DNA from: CAZLDI01 sp964558415
Lineage (GTDB): Bacteria; Chloroflexota; Dehalococcoidia; SM23-28-2; RBG-16-64-32
Reading direction: 5' to 3'
Length of the DNA stretch: 64,000 nucleotides
Assembly (NCBI GenBank): GCA_964558415.1
Contig: CAZLDI010000006.1
Coordinates: 1-64,000, forward strand
The notes under the pieces were generated by a model. That model was not told the DNA's origin. It was given only the letters and a program-made list of their open reading frames with translations, and ran no database searches. Of this stretch, positions 17,843-26,605 are shown in pieces. The stretch's first letter is position 1. Each line of letters opens with the position of its first letter. A program made the translations under genes and the position numbers.

Positions 17843-18253
17843 ATGGTGGTCGCACGGTAGTCTAACGTCTTCATATACGCGCTGGGCAACCCACATCCCT
17901 ACAAGGACCCGTGCCGAGACTTTCTACGAGCAGTACGCGCGGGCACAGTTGAGGCCAACACGGACATCGAGGTATTTCAGGACATCCTCCACTATTACCG
18001 TCGGCGCGGCGACACCTCCTTCGGATTGCAGGTGCTCAAGAACGCCTTGACCGCTTTTCGAGATCCAATCGGAATCACTGTGTCCATCTTGGAGCTCGCT
18101 GCCGATACGCTGGGCAGACACTCACACCTGCAAGCCCGTGATGCCCTGCACGCGGCCGTGGTCATCCATCATGGGCTCGAGGGGGTAGTTACCGCCGACC
18201 GTGGCTTCGACGATATTCCCGGCCTGACGCGCTTCGATCCCAGGGATATATGA
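17843..18253 (+). pseudogene. PIN-domain (VapC-like) ribonuclease with stop codon at the catalytic Asp position
   Basis: From ATG 17843 the frame reads MVVAR-stop-SNVFIYALGNPHP and then runs open to 18253 (137 codons). PIN toxins begin with a hydrophobic strand followed by D-S/T-N-x-F/L-I-Y; here TAG (17858-17860) occupies the catalytic Asp codon. The remaining acidic positions survive: TDIEVFQDIL, ARDALHAAVVIHHG and TADRGFDDI. The next usable start (18026) would lose half the domain. No antitoxin gene is adjacent. It is probably a recently inactivated orphan toxin. A sequencing error is the alternative. Confidence 0.75.
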
Positions 18254-19032
18254 GCACCCGTATCTCGACTGTATTCTTCGACCTCGGGGACACCCTCTGG
18301 CACTTCCCGCAGATGCCGCCGCGCGAAGTGGTGCGCGGCGAGACGATGCGCCGCATCCGCCAGCTCGTTTCGGACTGGGGGTATGCCATCGATGGCGAGC
18401 GCCGGTTCGTCGGACGCGACATCCGCTTTGCGATAGAGGAGGAAACGACCCGCGCCTTCCATGGAGACTGCATCGATCCCGGTTACCCGGAAATCTGCCG
18501 CCGCGTCGCGGCCAGGCACGATATGGACCTGACGGCGGAGCAGGGTGCAGAGCTCTGGGAGGCGTGGAACCTGGGAGGAGCCTTTCTTGGCCGCCGGCTA
18601 TTCCCGGACGTCCTGGACGCCCTGGGCAGTCTCAAGGACCGCGGATTCAGGCTCGCTGCGGTCACCAATCGCGGCTATAGCGGCCCTCGCTTTCACGAGG
18701 AGATGCGCGATCTTGGACTCGCCGATCTGTTCGAAGAGACCATCATCTCCTGCGACGTCGGCTTTATGAAGCCGCACCCCCGCATCTTCCAGGTTGCTCT
18801 GGATGCGATGGCCGTCGAGCCGGAGGAGGCGGCGATGGTTGGAGACAGCTTGCGGGCGGATGTAGAAGGCGCGAAGACAGTGGGGATGAAGGCCATCTGG
18901 CGCCGGCCAGTTGCGGACGAACCTGTGGAGGACACGGCGGACGTGCCGGAGTCCGGCCCGATCGCCCCCGATTTCACCATCGAAACTATTGCGGCGGTGC
19001 TGGACCTGCCGCTGTTCGCCAGCCGGTTATAA
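18250..19032 (+). CDS. HAD-superfamily hydrolase (phosphatase)
   Basis: Cytosolic phosphatase-like protein of 260 residues. Motif I FFDLGDTLW (nucleophile Asp11, Asp14), motif II VTNRG near 140, the motif III Lys in GFMKPHPRIF, and motif IV MVGDSLRADVEGAKTVGM. A helical cap domain lies between motifs I and II. The substrate is unknown. ATG 18250 overlaps the end of the PIN pseudogene (ATGA), and the stop overlaps the argH start by one base, which suggests translation coupled to argH. Confidence 0.92.
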   Translation: MSTRISTVFFDLGDTLWHFPQMPPREVVRGETMRRIRQLVSDWGYAIDGERRFVGRDIRFAIEEETTRAFHGDCIDPGYPEICRRVAARHDMDLTAEQGAELWEAWNLGGAFLGRRLFPDVLDALGSLKDRGFRLAAVTNRGYSGPRFHEEMRDLGLADLFEETIISCDVGFMKPHPRIFQVALDAMAVEPEEAAMVGDSLRADVEGAKTVGMKAIWRRPVADEPVEDTADVPESGPIAPDFTIETIAAVLDLPLFASRL

Positions 19033-20420
19033 TGACGGCACTCATGGCTGACAAACGTATGGAGAGCCCTACAGCGCGTGGTCTGGACGCGCGGGCGCTG
19101 CGGTACAGCGCCTCAATCTCCTACGATAAGCGCCTTTACCGGCAAGACATCGCGGGCTCGATCGCTCACGCGCGGATGCTTGGCAAGCAAGGCATTATCT
19201 CGAGCGACGACGCAGGCGCCATCGCCCACGGCCTCGAGGAAATCCGGCGTGAGATCGAGCGCGGCGACTTCGCGTTTCGTGAGGAGCTCGAGGACATCCA
19301 CTTGAACATCGAAGCGCGTTTGTCAGAGATGATCGGCGCTGCGGCAGGACGGCTGCACACAGCGCGCTCTCGTAATGACCAGATCGCAACCGACATGCGT
19401 CTGTTCGTGATGGAGGCATGTGACGGGGCACGGAGTGCGATCCGCGGGCTGCTGGGCGCGCTCGTCGGGCTCGCTGAAGCCAACCAGGACGTGCTGATAC
19501 CGGGCTACACCCACCTGCAGCGCGCCCAGCCGCTCCTTCTGGCTCACCACCTGCTGGCCTACTTCGAAATGCTTGAGCGCGATGTCGGACGCTTCGCCGA
19601 CTGTCGCTTTCGCGCGGATGAACTGCCTCTGGGCTCAGGTGCCCTCGCAGGAGTGCCATACCCGATCGACCGCGAGTTCGTCGCGCAGGAGCTGGGGTTC
19701 AGCCGTATCAGCCGCAACAGCGTCGATGCGGTCTCGGATCGCGATTTCGTTGTTGAGTTCCAGGCTGCTGCAGCCACCGCAATGATGCACGTCTCGCGGC
19801 TGGCGGAAGAGATCGTGCTCTGGTCGGGCGAAGAGTTTGGCTTCTTGAGGCTGCCGCAGGATTTCGCGACCGGTTCCAGCATCATGCCCCAGAAGCGCAA
19901 TCCGGACATGGCAGAGCTCGCGCGCGGTCGTAGCGGCCGGGTCTACGGAAACCTCATAGCAATCCTGACGGTGCTCAAGGGTTTACCTCTGGCCTACAAC
20001 CGAGATCTACAGGAGGACAAGGAAACGCTATTCGAGACCGTGGACACGCTGCTCTCCACGATGGACGTCCTGGCGGCAATGGTTGCCGGCGCGAAAGTCG
20101 ACACGGAAAGGGCGAACGCGGAGGCCCGCGGCTCCCACATGCTGGCAACGGACGTGGCGGACTACCTTGTGAGGAAGGGCATGCCCTTCCGCGAAGCGCA
20201 TCAGGTGGTCGCAGCGCTGGTCCAGCAGGCGAAGGAGCGGCGTCTCGGCGAGCTGTCGCTGGAGGAGTACCGGCGCTGCTCACCGCTGTTCGACGCGGAT
20301 GTCCTTACGCTTGACACGAGCGCCTCCATCGCCGCGCGAGACGTCCCCGGCGGTACCGCGCCGCGACGCGTCGCCGCGGCTCTGAAAGATGCGCGGGAGC
20401 GACTGGAGAAGAGCGATTGA
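19032..20420 (+). CDS. argH: Argininosuccinate lyase
   Basis: Splits argininosuccinate into arginine and fumarate. 462 residues, fumarase/aspartase superfamily. HTARSRNDQIATDMRL, TPGYTHLQRAQP-like YTHLQRAQPLLLAHHLL and the signature GSSIMPQKRNPDMAE (about residues 280-294, with the catalytic Ser) are visible. It is separated from argG by four unrelated genes but lies on the same strand with overlapping ends, so it may be transcribed with the operon. ATG 19044 is a possible alternative start. Confidence 0.97.
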   Translation: MTALMADKRMESPTARGLDARALRYSASISYDKRLYRQDIAGSIAHARMLGKQGIISSDDAGAIAHGLEEIRREIERGDFAFREELEDIHLNIEARLSEMIGAAAGRLHTARSRNDQIATDMRLFVMEACDGARSAIRGLLGALVGLAEANQDVLIPGYTHLQRAQPLLLAHHLLAYFEMLERDVGRFADCRFRADELPLGSGALAGVPYPIDREFVAQELGFSRISRNSVDAVSDRDFVVEFQAAAATAMMHVSRLAEEIVLWSGEEFGFLRLPQDFATGSSIMPQKRNPDMAELARGRSGRVYGNLIAILTVLKGLPLAYNRDLQEDKETLFETVDTLLSTMDVLAAMVAGAKVDTERANAEARGSHMLATDVADYLVRKGMPFREAHQVVAALVQQAKERRLGELSLEEYRRCSPLFDADVLTLDTSASIAARDVPGGTAPRRVAAALKDARERLEKSD

Positions 20421-21100
20421 TCAGCGGCGTTAAGCTGGCCCCTTCGATCGTCGCGGCCGACTTCTCGCGCCTTCGGGAACAACTGGATGAATGCAGCGCC
20501 GCCGGCGCGGACTACCTGCACATCGACGTTATGGACGGGCGCTTTGTGCCAGTCATCACGCTCGGCGCATCCATCGTCGAGACAGTCAGGCGAACGAGCG
20601 ACCTCGTACTCGATATCCACCTGATGATCGTCGAACCTGAGAAGCACATAGGCGCCTTCATGGACGCCGGCGGGGATATCATCAATGTACACCTTGAAGT
20701 GGCGCCACACCCACATCGCATCATCCAGGAGGTGCGGCAGCGCGGCCGAAGGGCCGGTATATGCATCAATCCGGGCACTCCTGTCACAGCGGTCGAGGAG
20801 CTTGTGCCTGACATCGATCAGGTAATGGTGATGGCGGTCAATCCGGGCTGGTCCGGGCAGAGCTTCATCGAAGGCGCCTTGCCCAAGGTGCGCCGGCTGC
20901 GCAAGCTGATCGACGAAAAAGGGTACGCGGCCCAGATCATGGTTGACGGCGGCGTCTCGCCGGACACGGCGCCGCTTTGCGCGGCGGCGGGCGCGAACGT
21001 TCTCGTGGCCGCATCAGCGATTTTCAACGATCGCGGGACGATCGCCCAGAATGTCGCGAAACTCAGGGAGTCGTTGTCGACCGTTTCACCCGCGAACTAG
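20417..21100 (+). CDS. rpe: Ribulose-phosphate 3-epimerase
   Basis: Interconverts ribulose 5-phosphate and xylulose 5-phosphate (pentose phosphate pathway). 227 residues, TIM barrel. SIVAADFSRL at the N-terminus, metal-site HIDVMDGRFVP, VHLEVAPHPH, MAVNPGWSGQ and MVDGGVSPDTAP with the catalytic Asp are all present. TTG start 20417 overlaps the argH stop (TTGA), so the two are translationally coupled. It opens the rpe-rpmB-fakA-fakB-recG block. Confidence 0.96.
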   Translation: MISGVKLAPSIVAADFSRLREQLDECSAAGADYLHIDVMDGRFVPVITLGASIVETVRRTSDLVLDIHLMIVEPEKHIGAFMDAGGDIINVHLEVAPHPHRIIQEVRQRGRRAGICINPGTPVTAVEELVPDIDQVMVMAVNPGWSGQSFIEGALPKVRRLRKLIDEKGYAAQIMVDGGVSPDTAPLCAAAGANVLVAASAIFNDRGTIAQNVAKLRESLSTVSPAN

Positions 21101-21108
21101 CGCGGGCT

Positions 21109-21318
21109 TCAGACAGCAGCTTTGAGCTGGGTGCGCATGCAGCGCGTGCATATCTTCAAACGCAGGGCCACGCCTGCTATCACCAGAGTCTTCGGTTGCA
21201 CGTTCGGCTTGAACGTGCGGTTGGTTCGCGGGGCCTTGCGCTCCCAGCGTCCTGAGTGTTTGTGTCTGATGTTGCGGCCGTATCCCGTCTTCTTGCCGCA
21301 AACGTCGCATCTGGCCAC
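21109..21318 (-). CDS. rpmB: Ribosomal protein bL28
   Basis: Large-subunit ribosomal protein of 69 residues. It starts ARCDVCGKKTGYG and has CTRCMRT near the C-terminus, so this is the zinc-binding form with two CxxC pairs. HSGRWERKAPRTNRTFKPNVQ is the typical RNA-binding centre. GTG start 21318, preceded by AAGGAAG. Transcribed against the surrounding genes; it ends 8 bases from the end of rpe. Confidence 0.96.
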   Translation of the reverse strand: MARCDVCGKKTGYGRNIRHKHSGRWERKAPRTNRTFKPNVQPKTLVIAGVALRLKICTRCMRTQLKAAV

Positions 21319-21440
21319 TGGTCTTCCTTTACCTTTAGTGCCCCGCCTTGCTAGAATTGCGCCGCGAGTATGGTAGCATCGGCGGTCTGTACGAGCAAGG
21401 CGATCTGTCGTGCTACCCCCTGCGGCCCGGTGACGGCGAG

Positions 21441-23084
21441 ATGGTAGCCCCGACCGTTGATGCGCTCTCTGGCCCGCAGCTGCGAGAGATGTTCGGCGCT
21501 GCCACAGATTGGCTCGAGCGCCACATCCAGCAGGTCAACGCCGTTAACGTCTTCCCCGTGCCGGATGGCGACACAGGCACGAACATGTACCTCACCATGC
21601 GCTCCACCATGGAAGAGGCGTGGCGTTGTGATCAGGCAACGGCCTCGGCGATGCTGGCGGCGATGTCTCACGGCGCGCTCATGGGGGCGCGGGGCAACTC
21701 CGGCGTCATACTTTCGCAGATTATCCGTGGCATGGCGCAAGCGGCGGACGGCGCAGACGTTATCGATCCGGCCACCCTTGCATCCGGGCTGGAACAGGGA
21801 TCCACCGCTGCCTACAGGGCTGTCACCAAACCCGCGGAGGGCACCATCCTGACGGTGGTCCGAGAGACGTCTGTAGCGGTGCGCGACCGGCTCGCCGGCG
21901 TGACGCAGTTGCAGGAAGTCTTGGAGATCGCCGTCCGGACCGCGAAAGAGAGCGTGCAGAGGACACCCACGCTGCTCCCGGCACTGGCAGAAGCGGGGGT
22001 AGTCGACGCCGGAGGCCTGGGCCTGAGCATAATCATCGAGGGTATGCTCCGGCACCTTCGAGGCGACACAGTCGAGGAAGGCGCTGCGACAGCCGACTCT
22101 GTGCAGCAGGACTGGTTGGCGGCCACCAGCGCCCGCCACGACAGCGGCGAGTCGTTGTACGGCTACTGTACGGAGCTACTGGTCGAGGGCGCAGCTCTCA
22201 ATGCCGATGCGATTCGCGACCGGATGATGGAGCTTGGCGACTCGGTGCTGGTCGTGGGCGACGAGCGGATGGTGCGTGTCCACGTACACACAGACGACCC
22301 GGGCTCGGCGCTCACCCACTGCACCGGCGCGGGAGGCCTCACACAGGTGAAAGTCGACAACATCCGGAGCCAGGCGGAGCAATTTGTCGGAATGCATGAG
22401 GACGCCATCCCCGTTCCCGCGGAGCCGCAGGCGATCTCATCTGTTGCCGTCGTGGCTGGCGATGGCATGGCCAGAGTCTTCCACAGCGTTGGCTGTACGC
22501 GGATCATTTCGGGCGGGCCGACCATGAATCCAAGCACAAGGGACATCGTCGAGGCGATAGAAGCGTGCCCGTCAGATGACGTGGTTGTCTTGCCGAACGA
22601 CAAGAACATCATCCTGGCGGCGCAACAGGCGCTGGAGGTCGTGAAGAAGCGCGTGCGCATCGCCCGAACCCAGTCGATGCCGCAGGGCATCGCTGCTCTG
22701 TTGGCGCTCAACCAGGATGACAGCCTCGACGACAACCTGGAGGTAATGGAGGCCGCGCGTGAGTCCGTACGTACGGTTGAAGTTACGCGCGCCGTGCGTT
22801 CCACGAGAATCGGCGGTGTCGCGGTGCGTGAGGGCGACATCATCGCGATCATCGACGATGAGCTGAGCCTGACCGCGGCGACGGCGGAAGAAGCCGTCGA
22901 GGAGGCTCTTGGTGGTCTGGCGACGTCGGGAGGAAGCCTCGTCACCCTCTATTTCGGCGGAGAGACGGACATCGCCACCGCGGACGCCCTGGCGATTCGC
23001 CTTCGGGAGAGCCTTCCCGCCCATGAGGTGGAGGTCGTGTACGGCGGTCAGCCACATTACGACTATATAGCCTCACTCGAATAG
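21441..23084 (+). CDS. fakA: Fatty-acid kinase catalytic subunit (DAK2/DhaL domain)
   Basis: Phosphorylates FakB-bound fatty acids for entry into phospholipid synthesis. About 547 residues. The N-terminal DhaL nucleotide domain has VFPVPDGDTGTNMYLTM, whose Asp residues hold Mg-ATP; GARGNSGVILSQI follows. The middle domain shows YGYCTELLVEG and RVHVHTDDPG with the conserved Cys and His residues. The C-terminal domain is full length. The ATG at 21441 gives the usual family N-terminus; the frame is open upstream to 21348. It is followed 72 bases later by a degV/fakB gene, its protein partner. Confidence 0.92.
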   Translation: MVAPTVDALSGPQLREMFGAATDWLERHIQQVNAVNVFPVPDGDTGTNMYLTMRSTMEEAWRCDQATASAMLAAMSHGALMGARGNSGVILSQIIRGMAQAADGADVIDPATLASGLEQGSTAAYRAVTKPAEGTILTVVRETSVAVRDRLAGVTQLQEVLEIAVRTAKESVQRTPTLLPALAEAGVVDAGGLGLSIIIEGMLRHLRGDTVEEGAATADSVQQDWLAATSARHDSGESLYGYCTELLVEGAALNADAIRDRMMELGDSVLVVGDERMVRVHVHTDDPGSALTHCTGAGGLTQVKVDNIRSQAEQFVGMHEDAIPVPAEPQAISSVAVVAGDGMARVFHSVGCTRIISGGPTMNPSTRDIVEAIEACPSDDVVVLPNDKNIILAAQQALEVVKKRVRIARTQSMPQGIAALLALNQDDSLDDNLEVMEAARESVRTVEVTRAVRSTRIGGVAVREGDIIAIIDDELSLTAATAEEAVEEALGGLATSGGSLVTLYFGGETDIATADALAIRLRESLPAHEVEVVYGGQPHYDYIASLE

Positions 23085-23107
23085 GTCGCGGTCGCGCCAC
23101 AGTGCGG

Positions 23108-23136
23108 TTCTGCGCGTCGCGGGCCACTGTTATACT
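23108..23136 (+). promoter_or_regulatory. Candidate promoter for fakB
   Basis: TTCTGC (23108-23113) and TATACT (23131-23136) are separated by 17 bases, a vegetative sigma-70-type promoter. It lies in the 72-base gap before fakB. AAAGGAG (23144-23150) then precedes the TTG start by 6 bases. It suggests fakB-recG can be expressed apart from fakA. Confidence 0.6.
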
Positions 23137-23156
23137 ACCCGCGAAAGGAGACCGTC

Positions 23157-23999
23157 TTGCCCGTCCGCATTGTCACCGATAGCACCGCCGACCTGACCCC
23201 AGAGATGGCGAGCGAGCTGGGAGTCTCGATCGTCCCGCTAAGCGTCGTCTTCGGTGATGAGGTCTACAAGGAAGGTGTCGAGATCACCCAGGACGCCTTC
23301 TACGACCGTCTGATAAAAGGGAAGGTTCACCCGTCCACTTCCGCCCCGTCGATCGGCGACTTTCTGGAAGTCTACGAGCCTCTCCTGGTAGAGACCGACC
23401 AGATAGTCTCCATTCACCTCTCTTCGAAGCTCTCCGCCACCTACAACAACGCCTGCCAGGCCGCCCAGTCGCTCGCCGGTCGCGGCGCGCGAATAGAGGT
23501 GATAGACTCGCTGAACGTCTCTTTCGGATTGGGATTTCTGGTCTCCGCCGCCGCCCGGGCGGCGGCCGGCGGCGCCGGCGTCGAGGAGATTCGCACCATC
23601 ACGGAGCGTATGATCCCGAACGTTCGCATTTACATCGTGCTCGATACTCTGGAGTATGTGCGCCGCGGCGGGCGGATTGGCAGGGCCAGAGCCTTCCTTG
23701 GAGGCATGCTCCGGGTTAAGCCAATCCTTTCCGTTCGCGACGGTGAAGTCCACCCGGAGGAACGAGTGAGGACGAAGGTGGCCGCAGCGGACCGCATCTT
23801 CCAGATCATCACCTCTCACCGCCCCATAGAGGTAGGGATAGGCTACTCCACCGGTGCGGACGAGGCTGAGCAGATGAAGCGCCGGCTGGAGGCGGCGCTG
23901 CCGGGCGTGCCCGTGCGCACAGGACGGCTCGGCCCCGTCCTCGGCGTGCATGGAGGCCCAGGCACCTTGGGCTTTGGCGTGCTGGAGGGAGAAGAGTAG
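23157..23999 (+). CDS. fakB: DegV family fatty-acid-binding protein
   Basis: Binds a free fatty acid and presents its carboxylate to FakA. 280 residues, DegV fold. RIVTDSTADLTPEMA at the N-terminus, HPSTSAPSIGDF, SIHLSSKLSATYNNA (the Ser residues that bind the carboxylate) and YVRRGGRIGRARAFLG with the conserved Arg are visible. TTG start is fixed by the AAAGGAG 6 bases upstream. It sits between fakA and recG, so the partner assignment is strong. Chain-length or saturation preference cannot be read from the sequence. Confidence 0.92.
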   Translation: MPVRIVTDSTADLTPEMASELGVSIVPLSVVFGDEVYKEGVEITQDAFYDRLIKGKVHPSTSAPSIGDFLEVYEPLLVETDQIVSIHLSSKLSATYNNACQAAQSLAGRGARIEVIDSLNVSFGLGFLVSAAARAAAGGAGVEEIRTITERMIPNVRIYIVLDTLEYVRRGGRIGRARAFLGGMLRVKPILSVRDGEVHPEERVRTKVAAADRIFQIITSHRPIEVGIGYSTGADEAEQMKRRLEAALPGVPVRTGRLGPVLGVHGGPGTLGFGVLEGEE

Positions 24000-24004
24000 C
24001 GCGC

Positions 24005-26524
24005 TTGCCTGACCCCGCCGACCAGCTGCGCAAGGTCCTGGCCCTGGAGCGCCGGCGGAAGTTCGCGAACACCGCGGTGGTCGGCGGGCTGGATACCTAC
24101 TTGCTGCGCTTTGCTCAAGACGTCCAACTGCGCCCGAGCCATCGCTTTTCCCAGATTCTCCAGGCCCTCCCCACCGGTGGTTATCGCGCCCTCCACCCGG
24201 TACAGCGCGAGCGCGTCATCGATGAGTTGTTGAAGGCGGCGGAAGGTGGACTGCCGGTCGTCGATGGCGCTCCCCAAGCCGCAGCGCGGGCGGCTTCCCG
24301 CTCGCCACGCCCGCCCGTCGCGACCCCGCCCCAGGCGCCACCGGCCCGCGTGAAGCCGCCCGCACAACCGTCGACGACGACCGTCGGAACGCTTGACTCG
24401 CCCGTGACAGTGCTCAAAGGCATCAGCAGACCCGGCGAAGCCAGGCTGGCGAAGCTGGGCGTGCGGACCGTCCGCGATCTGCTCTACCTGCTCCCCAGTC
24501 GCTACGACGAGTATCTCGGTGCGCGCTCGATCAGCCGCCTCGTGCCGGACAAACTGCAGACGATCAGCGGGACAGTCTTCTCCGCCGGGGCCGGAACAGT
24601 GGGCCGGCACTATCGGAAGAACGTGACAGAAGCGATCGTTAGCGATCAGACAGGCTCGGTCCGCTGCTTATGGTGGTCCGGGACCTGGGTCGCGCGCAGG
24701 CTCCGCCAGGGAACAAAGGTGACCCTCAGCGGCAAAGTCACGGCCTTCCGGGGCCGGCTTCAAATGGAGAACGCAGAGTTCGAGCTGCCTGACAATGGAG
24801 CCGCGGCGGAGTCAAGGCTGCTGCCTGTATATCCGTCCACAGAGGGTCTTTCTCAGAGGTCCCTCCGGTCAATGGTCATGGTTGGTCTGGAGGCTTTTTC
24901 CCAGAAGGTAGACGAGGTCCTGCCGGAAGCCGTCAGAACGCGACTGCGCCTACTGCCCATAGGGCGCGCCCTGCGAGCGATCCATGCGCCGAAATCGGCC
25001 GAGGAATCCGAGGGAGGTCGACGACGGCTCGCCTACGAGGAGCTGCTGTACATCGAACTCGGTGTCGTCCGGCGCCGGCAGGAGTGGCAGGCATCCAGCA
25101 ACGCGCCAATGCTGGAGCTCGCCGCCGTGTCCGGGAATGGGTTCCAGCAGTCCCTTCCGTTCCTCCTCACACCGGCGCAGGAGCGCGCGATAGCCGAAGT
25201 CGCCGCCGACATCACGCGCCCGTCGCCAATGTGCCGTCTCCTTCAGGGAGACGTGGGCAGCGGCAAGACCGTTGTGGCGGCGTCTGCCTTGCTCGCTGCC
25301 GTCAGCAGTGGTTGCCAGGGCGCGATCATGGCGCCCACGGAGATTCTCGCGGAGCAGCACTTTCGCACCTTCTGCACGCTGCTGGGCCCCGGCGCCTCGG
25401 ACGACGGCGGCGCGCTGTCCCTGCGTGAGATCGGGCCCGGATACGTCGCATTGCGGCCGCCTTACCTGGATCGTCCCGTCCGCGTTGCGCTGCTGACCGG
25501 CAGCCTCAAGACCTCCGAGAAGACTGCTGCGCAGGCGGCGATCTCTCGGGGCGAGGTCGATATCGCGGTCGGGACTCACGCGCTAATCCAGAGTGACGTT
25601 GAATTCCAGAGGCTCGGGTTGGCCGTCGTGGACGAGCAGCACCGCTTCGGTGTCGAGCAGCGTGCCGCTCTCCGCGAAAAGGGCGAGGGCGTCCACGTCC
25701 TTGTGATGACCGCGACGCCGATCCCCCGCACGTTGGCGCTAACAGTCTACGGAGACCTCGACATAACAGTCCTAAACGAGATGCCGCCCGGCCGCCTGCC
25801 CGTTAAGACCATGCGCATTACGTCACAGCAGCGCGAGCAGGCTGCCAACTTCGTGCGCCGAAAAGTCTCCGAGGGGAGGCAGGCGTACGTCATCTGCCCG
25901 CTCGTCGAGGAGTCTGACGCCGTAGCCGCGAAGGCTGCGGTGCAGGAGTACGAACGTCTATCGCGCGATGTGTTCCCGGACCTCCGTCTGGGCCTGCTGC
26001 ACGGCCGCATCGGCGCGGGCGACAAGGAGTCTACGATGCGCGCCTTCCGTGACGGCGAACTGGACATCCTTGTTTCCACCGCAGTCGTCGAGGTTGGTGT
26101 GGATGTGCCCAACGCCACGGTGATGATGATCGAAGGGGCCGACCGCTTTGGCCTGACGCAGCTCCATCAGTTCCGCGGTCGCGTCCGCCGCGGTACGGAG
26201 CAGGCATATTGCCTCCTTCTCTCCGAAAATGCTTCCGAGGATGCCGAGGAGCGGCTTCGCATCATGGAGACTGTAGATGACGGCTTTAAGCTTGCGGAGG
26301 AGGACCTGCGTCTCCGCGGGCCGGGCGAATACTTCGGCACCCGGCAATCAGGCATGCCGGACCTCCACGCCGCCAGGTTGACTGATGTTGACCTGATCGA
26401 ATTGGCGCGGGCGGAGGCTACGCGCATTCTCGCCGAAGATCCGCCGCTGAGCCGCCCGGAACACGCCAATCTGCGTTTCTGGATGAAGCAAGTGTGGGAC
26501 CGCGTCTCCGGCGACGTCTCGTAG
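24005..26524 (+). CDS. recG: ATP-dependent DNA helicase RecG
   Basis: Remodels stalled replication forks and Holliday junctions. 839 residues, longer than the usual 690 or so. The first about 130 residues are an extension with a Pro/Ala-rich linker (about 95-125) before the wedge/OB domain. Helicase motifs: Walker A QGDVGSGKTVVA, DEQH box VVDEQHRFGVEQR, TATPIPRTLAL, VSTAVVEVGVDVPNAT and QFRGRVRRG. TTG start 24005 is 5 bases after the fakB stop. Confidence 0.96.
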   Translation: MPDPADQLRKVLALERRRKFANTAVVGGLDTYLLRFAQDVQLRPSHRFSQILQALPTGGYRALHPVQRERVIDELLKAAEGGLPVVDGAPQAAARAASRSPRPPVATPPQAPPARVKPPAQPSTTTVGTLDSPVTVLKGISRPGEARLAKLGVRTVRDLLYLLPSRYDEYLGARSISRLVPDKLQTISGTVFSAGAGTVGRHYRKNVTEAIVSDQTGSVRCLWWSGTWVARRLRQGTKVTLSGKVTAFRGRLQMENAEFELPDNGAAAESRLLPVYPSTEGLSQRSLRSMVMVGLEAFSQKVDEVLPEAVRTRLRLLPIGRALRAIHAPKSAEESEGGRRRLAYEELLYIELGVVRRRQEWQASSNAPMLELAAVSGNGFQQSLPFLLTPAQERAIAEVAADITRPSPMCRLLQGDVGSGKTVVAASALLAAVSSGCQGAIMAPTEILAEQHFRTFCTLLGPGASDDGGALSLREIGPGYVALRPPYLDRPVRVALLTGSLKTSEKTAAQAAISRGEVDIAVGTHALIQSDVEFQRLGLAVVDEQHRFGVEQRAALREKGEGVHVLVMTATPIPRTLALTVYGDLDITVLNEMPPGRLPVKTMRITSQQREQAANFVRRKVSEGRQAYVICPLVEESDAVAAKAAVQEYERLSRDVFPDLRLGLLHGRIGAGDKESTMRAFRDGELDILVSTAVVEVGVDVPNATVMMIEGADRFGLTQLHQFRGRVRRGTEQAYCLLLSENASEDAEERLRIMETVDDGFKLAEEDLRLRGPGEYFGTRQSGMPDLHAARLTDVDLIELARAEATRILAEDPPLSRPEHANLRFWMKQVWDRVSGDVS

Positions 26525-26544
26525 CACCATCCCGGGTTGTGGAC

Positions 26545-26582
26545 TAGAATCGAGTGTAGTGCCGTCCCTGTTCCGGGGACGG
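26545..26582 (+). promoter_or_regulatory. Candidate -10 box and leader hairpin before argS
   Basis: TAGAAT (26545-26550) could be a -10 box; no good -35 is visible. Just downstream CCGTCCC/GGGACGG (26562-26568 with 26576-26582) forms a 7-bp stem with a 7-base loop, followed by TATGTGATTT. It may be the recG terminator or part of an argS leader. Confidence 0.4.
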
Positions 26583-26605
26583 TATGTGATTTGGAAGGCT
26601 CGGCA

